Positions 7,012 to 15,017 of a DNA stretch of 64,000 nt are shown piece by piece; position 1 is the first letter of the stretch; every line of letters begins with the position of its first letter. The notes under the pieces are model-generated. The model saw nothing but the letters and a program-made list of their open reading frames with translations, searched no databases and had not been told where the DNA came from. The translations under genes and the position numbers were made by a program. Origin of the DNA: Fibrobacter sp. UWT2 (GTDB lineage: Bacteria > Fibrobacterota > Fibrobacteria > Fibrobacterales > Fibrobacteraceae). The DNA is taken from the NCBI RefSeq assembly GCF_900142545.1, contig NZ_FRBF01000014.1, positions 1-64,000 of the forward strand, read 5' to 3'.

Positions 7012-8091
7012 TCACTTTCCACTTCTTACTGCAGCTATTTCGGCGTTGATTTCGTTGAGTGTCATGTCGGCGGAACTAGCCTTCTCGGCGTCGGCGGAAA
7101 GTTGCTGCATGGTCCGGAACATTCGGTGTCTGTCATACAATTCCTTGAACATGTTTCGGTAGGCATCAACGTCGTCCAACTGGACGATAGTCGTAATCTT
7201 GTTGCCGGCATCCTTGCTCGAAGCTCCACAATGGAACAGCTTTTCACTTTTGGTCCTAAAGTCGACAAGAATATAGCGGTCGTGGAATTTGTGCGCCGCA
7301 GAAACCGTATCAATCGAAACGCCCGGCATTGCCGCACGAAAATCGTTGAGCATATCATCCGTTATGCGGGCATACCGATCACTCGCAATCAAAATAGATA
7401 CGCCCTTACGCGCATTCCGGAGCAAATTCAGCGTCTTGATGTCAACATAATTATCAACAACCAACAACGATTTCTTCGCCATGCCGTAAATCTGCGCATA
7501 GGCGACATCAGCTTCCAACTTCTGTCCGTTCAAAATTAAGAAGTGCTTGTATGTCGAGGGATCAACGAAGTTTTCCATGACTTTCTGAAGATCAGATTGA
7601 ATGACCGCTATATCCTTGGTATTTCTTTCAGTTTGCACGGCAATTTGGGCAATGCCGTCATAACCCAATAAATTCCGATTTTCAGCAATGATATAGTCTT
7701 TCATCTGCTTGAAAAGGCGAATAAGGGCCATACTTTGACGAATCGCAAGGTCACCTTTTAAAACCGTCATAAGCATATAGATGCCCTGTTCGGTGAAGGC
7801 ATACGGCAATTTTCGTGTTCCACCCCAACTTGATGTGCATTTTTTGCACATCAAGTTTTGCATTTCATCCTCACTCAATTGAAATCGAAAATCCTCCGCA
7901 AATCGATCAATGTTATTTTTTACCTGGCGATTGAAAAATCTCGTCTCGTATCCGTAAATCTCGGCCAAATCTGCATCGAGCATCACCTTGAGCCCGCGGA
8001 TGGTATATATCCGCGATTTGAGCAGGGTTTCGTCAATAAGCGGGAACTCCGATTTGACTGGCGCAACCGCCATATCATTCTTTTTAGCCAT
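7012..8091 (-). CDS. ORF6N-domain protein with PLD-like C-terminal part
   Basis: A 359-residue protein. Residues about 25-125 form an ORF6N DNA-binding domain (IYTIRGLKVMLDADLAEIYG, KNNIDRFAEDFRFQL, TSSWGGTRKLPYAFTEQG). The C-terminal half has QIYGMAKKSLLVVDNYVD and HKFHDRYILVDF, resembling phospholipase D-like folds seen in some prophage and abortive-infection proteins, although only one HxD-type motif is visible. GGAGG lies 4 nt before the ATG. The codons just before TSSWGG are a perfect 27-base hairpin (7829-7855). The gene has the same structured leader as the DUF1016 gene. A role in phage or plasmid control is inferred from context. Confidence 0.85.
   Translation of the reverse strand: MAKKNDMAVAPVKSEFPLIDETLLKSRIYTIRGLKVMLDADLAEIYGYETRFFNRQVKNNIDRFAEDFRFQLSEDEMQNLMCKKCTSSWGGTRKLPYAFTEQGIYMLMTVLKGDLAIRQSMALIRLFKQMKDYIIAENRNLLGYDGIAQIAVQTERNTKDIAVIQSDLQKVMENFVDPSTYKHFLILNGQKLEADVAYAQIYGMAKKSLLVVDNYVDIKTLNLLRNARKGVSILIASDRYARITDDMLNDFRAAMPGVSIDTVSAAHKFHDRYILVDFRTKSEKLFHCGASSKDAGNKITTIVQLDDVDAYRNMFKELYDRHRMFRTMQQLSADAEKASSADMTLNEINAEIAAVRSGK
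7829..7855. repeat. Palindrome inside the ORF6N gene
   Basis: Eleven-base perfect arms (CTTGATGTGCA and TGCACATCAAG) around TTTTT. In frame it encodes LMCKKCTS, directly before the conserved SWGG. A different palindrome occupies the matching codons of the ORF6N remnant at 24638-24660. Confidence 0.85.
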
Positions 8092-8094
8092 ACA

Positions 8095-8260
8095 GCCTCC
8101 ATGTAGCCGCGTTCGCGGCTGGTTGATGTTAGAGGCGTTCTTGCATAACCAGAAAGTCGATTAACGCAAAAAACGCACCTCGCCTTAAAACAGCGAGATG
8201 CGTTCAGCGGTAATGTATCTAAATATCAGAAAACTGGCAAGGGAGGCAAGAAAATTTTAC
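8095..8260 (-). promoter_or_regulatory. Structured 5' leader of the ORF6N gene (leader family, copy 2)
   Basis: Nearly identical to copy 1. Minus strand: upstream block GTAAAATTTTCTTGCCTCCC; -35 TTGCCA (8240-8235); 17 nt; -10 TACATT (8217-8212); hairpin arms at 8203-8193 and 8183-8173 with TTTTTTGCG behind them; CTGGTT...AACCAG hairpin; GCCGC-GAAC-GCGGC hairpin (8119-8106); GGAGG. The five-codon MQERL frame is present. The divergent helicase promoter begins about 85 bp away. Confidence 0.75.
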
Positions 8261-8283
8261 GTCCGCCATTGGCGGTCGATTTA
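8260..8283. repeat. Intergenic copy of the NRPPMA palindrome
   Basis: GTCCGCC-ATT-GGCGGTC followed by GATTTA: the same core as the two inserts in the DUF1016 gene, here between divergent genes. An intergenic copy suggests a small mobile palindromic element and not merely a protein feature. Confidence 0.65.
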
Positions 8284-8326
8284 AAATGGACTTATCTGCC
8301 ATAAAAACGGGCCTCATGTAAATTTT

Positions 8327-8356
8327 TTTACACTTATATTCTGAAAAAGGTATATT
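8327..8356 (+). promoter_or_regulatory. Promoter of the SF1 helicase gene
   Basis: TTTACA at 8327-8332 and TATATT at 8351-8356, 18 nt apart. The ATG at 8382 lies about 20 nt after the expected transcription start and has AAAGGAAC before it. Confidence 0.6.
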
Positions 8357-8381
8357 ATGGAAAAACCAAAGGAACAATATT

Positions 8382-11300
8382 ATGTTAGTCGGAAAAAGCT
8401 TCAAAGAAGATTTTGAAACAAGACGTCAACGCGAAGAGGAACTCAGCATTCAGCAAGAATCTCGCGCTCAGCAAGGCTGCCTCTATAATGGAGGAAACAA
8501 TCATTCTTCAATACCCTATAACGTATGGCTGGTAGAAAATATTTCAAAGACCTTGAACAATCACCACATCCACAGAGGCGATTTATACAGAGAAGGCAAA
8601 GACGTTTTATATGAACAAAACGCCGTTACAAAGATGGGAGCCCGCAATAGAGTGTTTCTCCAGGCCGATCCTTCCATAACCGTTGATTATGAAGTTTGGA
8701 AATGGTCCCCTCTAGGGCTCCAACTATTCACCAACATCAGCCCCCACATTCCGTTAAAAGAACAAATTGAAAAAAAATACGGGAGCAATAAACCCTTTTC
8801 TGATTTCGGTCTTGTAAATCCACAGAACGAAATCAAGCTGTGGTCTGAAAAAGATGTTCCAGCATCTGATTCTAAAGAAGAACAAACCGAACAAGCTCCC
8901 ATCCACGATGGTGGTTACGATGTTACGGACGAATCTAGAGGTTACTTTGAAAGAAGGCGTATTAGCCATAACAGAATCGTAGTTTTGGGAAACCAACAGA
9001 AAGAAGTTGCGCTTTCACATCTGTTCGACAACAAAATTCTTGTTATTGATGGTGGTCCTGGAACAGGAAAGACCTCTACAATGATTCAGCGATTGAAATT
9101 GCTGCTGTCAAGCGGATTGTACGAAAACAACAAGGGATACGAAAACACACAGTATGCCCGTGGAGCAGATTGGGACAACCTCCAAAAAATATGGTCTGAA
9201 TTCTTAAAAAACAAAGCCGATTCAAACAATGTCTGGATGTTTTTCTCACCGACAAGCCAATTGAACCACTTCCTTCAAAAATCATTAAATGCAGAAGGTC
9301 TTACCTATACCGACAGCACAACAAACGTATGGGTTGACCGTAGTGATCCGGACGAACTTAGCGGATATTGCCTAACGTTGGCAGAAGACGAATACCATTT
9401 GAAGTTTCCAAGACAGTCTTGCGAAGCAGAAGACGAATACTTCCATGACACGCCCCTTAATTTGTATAAATCATTTGAAAAAACGCTGTTTGACCAATAC
9501 AAGCAATATCTTACCCCCCAATTAAATGAATTGGGCAACAAAATAAGAAGCGCCTACGGGAAAGACTTTAACGAACTTGTTCCGGCATTTGAAAATATTG
9601 ACTCCTATTTTTCCAAAACCCAAGCTGGCTGTAACGACACCTACGAGCTATTGTACAAACACGATCCCGCATTAGTTGACAATTTCATAAATAGCGAAGT
9701 TGAGACAATCCGCCAAAGCATAGACGGCATTTGCAACAGGATAAAAGAAAACGGATGCGAAAGCAGCAACCCCACAATAGCATGGGGTTTGCTCATCCAC
9801 TACCTGAAACAGTTGTTCGGCCAAAATCAGATGCAACAGATATTCAAGGCAAACAATATCGCGTCCCTTCAGGTTGAAAATTTTAACAACGACTACAAAC
9901 AATTTGAATACGCTATCAGCGAGGCCGCAATCCGCGACATCTATAATTTGATGCGCAACGAAATTGATGACGAATTGAAAAAGCAAGACAAAGATGACAA
10001 ATCAAAAAAGCAAAGCGAAAAAGACGCTGACAGAAAATATAAACTAGATCGATTATTCATCGCTCCCAAAGATTGGCCCGCAGAAGATAAAGAAAAAGCG
10101 ATCGAAAAAGCTTTTGAGGAGATTGAATCCCATTATCCGAACGTGGCTTTAAAATACGACTTCTTCAAATCGTATTTTAACGAAAGACGCGGTTCCAACG
10201 AATCTATAGAATTGTTCCTAGAAAAACAACAATACCCCTTAGACGAAAACATCTACGAAATTGCATTCAGAGCAATATCTGAATGCAAAAAAAGAAAGGA
10301 CATTTCATACAAACGTCTAGGTCAGACAGATGCCGAACTCAAGCAGGAATTCGAATCTTTCGCCAAAGTCTTCATTCGCGAAATCGTAAAAAATTACATC
10401 AACGATGGGAAAAAGGATTTAGGAGAAGCATTCCTTCCAAATTGGCATCTTGTCAGAGACGTCAACAGCAAATGGGCTCCCTATCGTGAAGTTGAAACTT
10501 GTCGAGAGAATATTTATAATAAAGATCATGTTGAGTACCTCTTCAGCATTCTACTTAAAAAAGTCTATGAAGAAAAATATCGTGAACAACAGGGCTTCAA
10601 TGGAGATATCAAAATCCAGGAAGTGTCTTTCTTGATATTCGCAGGAAATACCTTAGCCAGGAAATTGTACCAGAACAACAAAGACCTGTTTGAACAGCTT
10701 TACAACAAGGAAATCTATTCTCGGGACGCCCAGGAATGCTGCACTTTCATCAGAGCGTATAAAGACTCTTGTCGCGTAGTTATCGGAATTGACGAAGCAA
10801 CAGACTTTACGCCCATAGAATTGGCCGCGTTGGCATCTTTGAAGCATCCTGAATATTCTTGCATTACGCTTTCTGGCGATCAGATGCAGGCGTTTAACAA
10901 CAAAGGCATAACCAACTGGGAACAATTGGGGAATGGCATATTCGAAGAAGAATACGACGTTAAAAGCTTGAACATTTCATACCGTCAAACCCCAGCCTTG
11001 CTGAACATGGCTAAAAAGATTTACAAGAGAGTTCTGAAAACAGAAGCTCCGTACAGGCCTAACGTCAGCTCTATTACAAGCGAAGCCTTCCCTCTATTAA
11101 AGCAATCCGACAACGACAAAGAAAAACAATGTTGGATTTTGGAAAGGCTGAATCTTGTACGAGAGCATTTAGGATATCTGCCTGCAACAGCCATTTTTTA
11201 TCCGGATGACGACCAGTCTGAAATTGAACGTTTCGTCAAAGAGATAAACAGAAATCGCCCCAAAGAAGTAACATTCAAAGTCTACTCTTGTTTCGGAAAT

Positions 11301-11537
11301 ACAGATGATGCAAAGGTCATTGTATACCCCTTGTCATTGGTGAAGGGGCTGGAATTCGAAACGGCGTTCTTCTATAATTTAGACAACTTAGAAGACGAAT
11401 TCTTGCTACAACAATATTTATATGTGGGATTGTCACGCTCTACATTCTATCTAGCAGCGACATCAAGCCCGCAATGGAATACAGATTTGTCGCACGACTT
11501 TAAAACAGATGAGCGCGAGGCAAATTGGCCTGTATAG
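8382..11537 (+). CDS. Large SF1 (UvrD/Rep-like) helicase
   Basis: A 1051-residue protein. After an N-terminal region of about 215 residues with no clear family comes Walker A DGGPGTGKTSTMIQRL (near residue 225). A long insert of about 500 residues follows. Then come the Walker B-like VVIGIDEATDFTPIE, CITLSGDQMQAF (motif III type), LNISYRQTPALLNMAKKI (motif IV), VKGLEFETAFFYNL (motif V) and YVGLSRSTFYLAAT (motif VI). This is a UvrD-type ATP-driven helicase or translocase with unusual additions, not UvrD, Rep or AddA themselves. It stands alone between a divergent ORF6N gene and a convergent gene, in a low-GC island. A role in defence is likely by context but unproven. Confidence 0.85.
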   Translation: MLVGKSFKEDFETRRQREEELSIQQESRAQQGCLYNGGNNHSSIPYNVWLVENISKTLNNHHIHRGDLYREGKDVLYEQNAVTKMGARNRVFLQADPSITVDYEVWKWSPLGLQLFTNISPHIPLKEQIEKKYGSNKPFSDFGLVNPQNEIKLWSEKDVPASDSKEEQTEQAPIHDGGYDVTDESRGYFERRRISHNRIVVLGNQQKEVALSHLFDNKILVIDGGPGTGKTSTMIQRLKLLLSSGLYENNKGYENTQYARGADWDNLQKIWSEFLKNKADSNNVWMFFSPTSQLNHFLQKSLNAEGLTYTDSTTNVWVDRSDPDELSGYCLTLAEDEYHLKFPRQSCEAEDEYFHDTPLNLYKSFEKTLFDQYKQYLTPQLNELGNKIRSAYGKDFNELVPAFENIDSYFSKTQAGCNDTYELLYKHDPALVDNFINSEVETIRQSIDGICNRIKENGCESSNPTIAWGLLIHYLKQLFGQNQMQQIFKANNIASLQVENFNNDYKQFEYAISEAAIRDIYNLMRNEIDDELKKQDKDDKSKKQSEKDADRKYKLDRLFIAPKDWPAEDKEKAIEKAFEEIESHYPNVALKYDFFKSYFNERRGSNESIELFLEKQQYPLDENIYEIAFRAISECKKRKDISYKRLGQTDAELKQEFESFAKVFIREIVKNYINDGKKDLGEAFLPNWHLVRDVNSKWAPYREVETCRENIYNKDHVEYLFSILLKKVYEEKYREQQGFNGDIKIQEVSFLIFAGNTLARKLYQNNKDLFEQLYNKEIYSRDAQECCTFIRAYKDSCRVVIGIDEATDFTPIELAALASLKHPEYSCITLSGDQMQAFNNKGITNWEQLGNGIFEEEYDVKSLNISYRQTPALLNMAKKIYKRVLKTEAPYRPNVSSITSEAFPLLKQSDNDKEKQCWILERLNLVREHLGYLPATAIFYPDDDQSEIERFVKEINRNRPKEVTFKVYSCFGNTDDAKVIVYPLSLVKGLEFETAFFYNLDNLEDEFLLQQYLYVGLSRSTFYLAATSSPQWNTDLSHDFKTDEREANWPV

Positions 11538-11553
11538 CAAAATTCAAGTAGAC

Positions 11554-11590
11554 AAAAGATCCTGATGAAAATCCATCAGGATCTTTTTCA
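11554..11590 (+). terminator. Strong intrinsic terminator after the helicase gene
   Basis: Thirteen-base arms (AAAGATCCTGATG and CATCAGGATCTTT) around AAAATC, with a T run. It lies 17 bp after the helicase stop and about 20 bp from the convergent gene's end, so it can serve both. Confidence 0.88.
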
Positions 11591-11611
11591 TTTTGCACCC
11601 ATAACACATCT

Positions 11612-12178
11612 CTAAAAAAAGAGAAGATATTTCAATATGTTTTCTGCGCAAAAGCCCCCCCCCCAAAGCATTTCCATCGCCAACAGTGGTCCCGGAAATA
11701 CATCTTGCGCAGAAATGTCTTTACCATCATACTCTGGATTACAAAGAATATCCACATTAAGAATCCAATAAGTTTCAATTTTTCTTAATAGTTCTAGCAT
11801 TGTAATAAAATGCTGATTCATTTTCTCAAGATTTTCTGCCGTATTCACACTCATTAAATTAAGCATTTCATGCGCAAGCTCATTTCGAAAGCTTCTGACC
11901 TCATCATACTTTTTGATGTCCGCTTCTGAAATCGCCCCTACATGAATAAGCCAATCTAAACTTGCGTAAGTTTTCTTATCTTTTTTGTCTTTGTGTTTTT
12001 CTCGATACGGCCGCATTTCCTCATCATATTCTTTCTGTCTGTCATGATTCCTGCATTTTGTGCCAACCAAGAAGAAGTCTTCTATCCGTTTACTAATAGA
12101 ATCTTTCAACAATTCAAAAGCGGTGATATATAACGATGCAGTAATAAGAAATGGGCGTATTTGTTTTTGATTATACAT
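11612..12178 (-). CDS. HEPN-like protein with a G10 tract near its 3' end
   Basis: A 188-residue mainly helical protein. RSFRNELAHEM near residue 110 is an Rx4H motif of the HEPN superfamily, many of whose members are RNases in toxin or abortive-infection systems. The start is taken at the ATG at 12178, 16 bp after the stop of the LlaJI-type gene; an earlier in-frame start would overlap that gene. The last 20 codons follow a run of ten G residues (11655-11664 on the plus strand are C) encoding WGGGF. Loss or gain of one G would end the protein after MLWGGAFAQKTY or extend it into the terminator. It is downstream in the same transcription unit as the LlaJI/McrB-like genes. Confidence 0.65.
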   Translation of the reverse strand: MYNQKQIRPFLITASLYITAFELLKDSISKRIEDFFLVGTKCRNHDRQKEYDEEMRPYREKHKDKKDKKTYASLDWLIHVGAISEADIKKYDEVRSFRNELAHEMLNLMSVNTAENLEKMNQHFITMLELLRKIETYWILNVDILCNPEYDGKDISAQDVFPGPLLAMEMLWGGGFCAENILKYLLFF

Positions 12179-12194
12179 TTTTGAGCGGGAAGGG

Positions 12195-14405
12195 TCAGAC
12201 TTCTTTGCAAGGCAAGAAATAGTATTCGTCCAACGGCGACCTATTCCGCTCAATTCTAGCTAGATCTATGTCGCCAAATATGCTACCTTCCAAAGAGCGA
12301 TGATCAATTTCTTCGGGCAGCCGATGTTCCACTCCAATTCGAGCGTTTTCAACAGCATTGCGTCTCACGAAAAAGCCAAATTTGTCATCATCAAAGTAAT
12401 AGTCACCTTGGGCAAAAGATACGGGTTGTAAATTATTCTGTCGCGTTGGGAAAAGTTCTCTCGAAGAGACGTGGAAACAATCGCAAGCACCGCTTATTTC
12501 TCCCCACATCTTCTCTATATTTTCTAATTCAACTCTTTCTGATTGAATGTGCGTATTTTCAGGAATCTTTTCTATTGCCAGCAACAAGAATTTAGCGCCT
12601 TCCGGCCTATATATTTTTCCAATCAATAAACGGAAATAGCGGTTAACAAATTTTTGTTCCGCAGGTTCATCAGCTTCCCCGAAATCAATGTTATGAGGCC
12701 ACAAGATGTAAAACTCGTATTTTTCATCCAACAATTTTAAAAAATTTTCGCGGAACTGTTTTCGCGCTTCACGCTTGAATTCTTCCCGAAGAGATGAGTG
12801 ACTAGATGTAAATGCTTTAAGGACATACAAAAAATTCACATTGTACACTTGCAGCAGGAGCGTGTCACGATCAAATAAGCGATTTATAAAATGACGGTTA
12901 CGGTTCTTCCAAAGATGTTGTTTTATATTTTTGCGCTGATCGCCTTCGCCATCGTCAAAAGTGTCCGCATCGTCAACTTCCGCAATTAGTTTTTCATTAT
13001 CATCATTGCGAAGATACGGGTCTTGATACTGTTTTTTGTCTACAAAATTGGGCGCGAACCCCCTAATGAAAAAATTCGGAGTAACACTGTAGCCATCCGT
13101 TAAGCTATCTCGATAATGAATACCTCTATGAGCATCAGATACATGAGGAACCGTACTACGGAAAAACGCAGGGTTAAAGAAATCCTGCATTACGTTTTTA
13201 GCGTACGTAAATTGCTTCGCAATAGATTGTCCACGGATATCCTCTGGATCCTGGTAATACTTGCTGTCTCCAATATGCCAGATAAGATCGTTATTAAAAT
13301 CATTTTGGTTTGATGCAAAAATCAACGATTTTTCCTTATAGAGATGGTCTATGATTTTTCCATCGCTATTCTTCTTTAATCTCGCTGCATCCGGATCGCC
13401 CACGAGCTCGTCAATCATTGCCTCAAACACATTGTTGAACGAGTTGGCAATCAAGTATTCCTGTGCATTATTGCTCGTATTGCTATATTGGGCGCCCCAT
13501 TCAAAGAAGGCTTCCATGACATTATAGAGCTTGACAAGCCTATCTTCAAAATACTTGTACTTTATTTTCTTGAGTTCACGCAGGCCACGTTCGTTTTCCA
13601 AGAGCCGTTCCATCTCAATCATTCTGAGCGGCTGATAGAACTCGCTTTGCGGCATCTGATATCCAAACTTATCCAGGATATATTTCATTGCGGAAAAATA
13701 AAGAACCAACAGACGATCGTCTAAATCAAAAACTTTGACTTTATTTACGGGGTTCATGTAAATGGGAACTCCGTTTTGCATAAAAGGAATCGTTTTATTG
13801 ACGGTACGTTGCCAGTTTATTTTGTGGTTTCCACTATGCTTGTTCTTTGCGATAAAGACAAAAAGACTTTGATTCTTTTTATAGAACAGTTCCATACTGC
13901 TCATAACATCGAGCAATGTAGCGTAGCGGTCGCTCTTCTTAAATCGCAGGTGTTCTTTTTGCAGCGGAGTTTCAATTCCAGTATCTTTATCACCCTTCTT
14001 ATGGTACTTGTCAATGGCGGAATAGAGCCAAAGGGATAACGATGAGAAAAAGTGGCGTTGTTCAGACACAAGAGGTGCATTTTCCAGGTCGTTTTGTCCA
14101 CCCAAAACGTCTTCGCCTTTACGATTTATCCGTACGTCAAAGGCTTTTTGTACATCATATCCGTGTTCATCCTTTACGATATTTCCTCGCTCATCTTTTT
14201 CGTATTCAAGAAATACCTTGGGCAGCACAAAAACCGGCTGACCATTGTAAAAACAATAGCCAACACCATCAATTTTTACTCCTGCCTTTATTGTTTCCGT
14301 ATTAAATCCGCTTTTACTCCGACTTTTAGAATCGCCGTCACCATAACCGATGACGGTTTTCAAAAAAGTCGGATCGTAAGGAAACTCTTCAAATAGAAAA
14401 ATCAT
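12195..14405 (-). CDS. LlaJI/McrC-type restriction nuclease subunit
   Basis: A 736-residue protein resembling the LlaJI family, the nuclease partner of a McrB-type AAA+ GTPase. The N-terminus has KIDGVGYCFYNGQPVFVLPK; the middle has KHSGNHKINWQRTVNKTIPF and PIYMNPVNKVKVFDLDDRLL. The nuclease core is probably KIIDHLYKEKSLIFASNQND followed by IWHIGDSKYY (PD-(D/E)xK: the D and then DxK). It lies 27 bp after a 3' fragment of its AAA+ partner gene, so the system here appears disabled: the nuclease is whole but the motor subunit has lost its N-terminal half. Confidence 0.75.
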   Translation of the reverse strand: MIFLFEEFPYDPTFLKTVIGYGDGDSKSRSKSGFNTETIKAGVKIDGVGYCFYNGQPVFVLPKVFLEYEKDERGNIVKDEHGYDVQKAFDVRINRKGEDVLGGQNDLENAPLVSEQRHFFSSLSLWLYSAIDKYHKKGDKDTGIETPLQKEHLRFKKSDRYATLLDVMSSMELFYKKNQSLFVFIAKNKHSGNHKINWQRTVNKTIPFMQNGVPIYMNPVNKVKVFDLDDRLLVLYFSAMKYILDKFGYQMPQSEFYQPLRMIEMERLLENERGLRELKKIKYKYFEDRLVKLYNVMEAFFEWGAQYSNTSNNAQEYLIANSFNNVFEAMIDELVGDPDAARLKKNSDGKIIDHLYKEKSLIFASNQNDFNNDLIWHIGDSKYYQDPEDIRGQSIAKQFTYAKNVMQDFFNPAFFRSTVPHVSDAHRGIHYRDSLTDGYSVTPNFFIRGFAPNFVDKKQYQDPYLRNDDNEKLIAEVDDADTFDDGEGDQRKNIKQHLWKNRNRHFINRLFDRDTLLLQVYNVNFLYVLKAFTSSHSSLREEFKREARKQFRENFLKLLDEKYEFYILWPHNIDFGEADEPAEQKFVNRYFRLLIGKIYRPEGAKFLLLAIEKIPENTHIQSERVELENIEKMWGEISGACDCFHVSSRELFPTRQNNLQPVSFAQGDYYFDDDKFGFFVRRNAVENARIGVEHRLPEEIDHRSLEGSIFGDIDLARIERNRSPLDEYYFLPCKEV

Positions 14406-14432
14406 GCAACAAGCCTATCGCAGCATTTTCTA

Positions 14433-15014
14433 TTATGCAGGATTCGGATCTTCTGCGGGAGCTGCATTCTGATCAACGACCCCTAAATTAGACATAATTG
14501 TTGCTATACGCGTTCTCTGGGTTTCATCGTCCCCTTCAAAAAGCGTTTGGAATGTCAACGTCTTATCATCTTCACCTTCTAGCCTGAAATGGAACACCTT
14601 TTCCGCGGCGTCATTTCCTTCTTCGTCTTTATACACGGAATCCCAAAGATAGAACAGGACTTTGGAGCGGAATTCTTTATAATCAACGGAATGCTTTATG
14701 AAGAATTCTCCCATCTGCTTGTCTTCACTTCTAGTCACTTTGTAGACATTCGCATTTACAGCTTTCAAGAAGTCAAGCCACTTATACTTCTTCCCACCAA
14801 CCTCTATGTCAAAACCAGCATTAAGATGAGCGTAGTCTATCGGCACATATTCCCAATCAAAACGACGTTTGAAAGCACTGTCCATAGGGAACAATGACTG
14901 GTCACTTGTATTCATTGTGGCAAAAATACTTAGATTTTCACAAACGGCGAAGCTGACAAAATAAAGAACAGCACCATCACTTATCTCGTAGATCATCAGG
15001 TATTCCCGTCGCAT
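14433..15014 (-). pseudogene. 3' fragment of a McrB-like AAA+ GTPase gene
   Basis: The 193 codons give only the C-terminal half of a McrB-type protein: NLSIFATMNTSDQSLFPMDS is the sensor-1 region, followed by AFKRRFDWEYVPI (arginine finger region). The Walker A and B motifs and the N-terminal DNA-binding domain are missing. The open frame stops being McrB-like close to 15,000, exactly where a differently oriented truncated helicase gene begins. The ATG at 15014 is therefore probably accidental. Acidic C-terminal tail, then 27 bp to the nuclease subunit gene. Confidence 0.8.
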
Positions 15015-15017
15015 GGA

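Noticed and set aside
8219-8404. 61-codon minus-strand frame ending the ORF6N leader region
   Set aside because: It overlaps the promoter and palindrome and begins inside the helicase gene. The NRPPMAD it encodes comes from the repeat.
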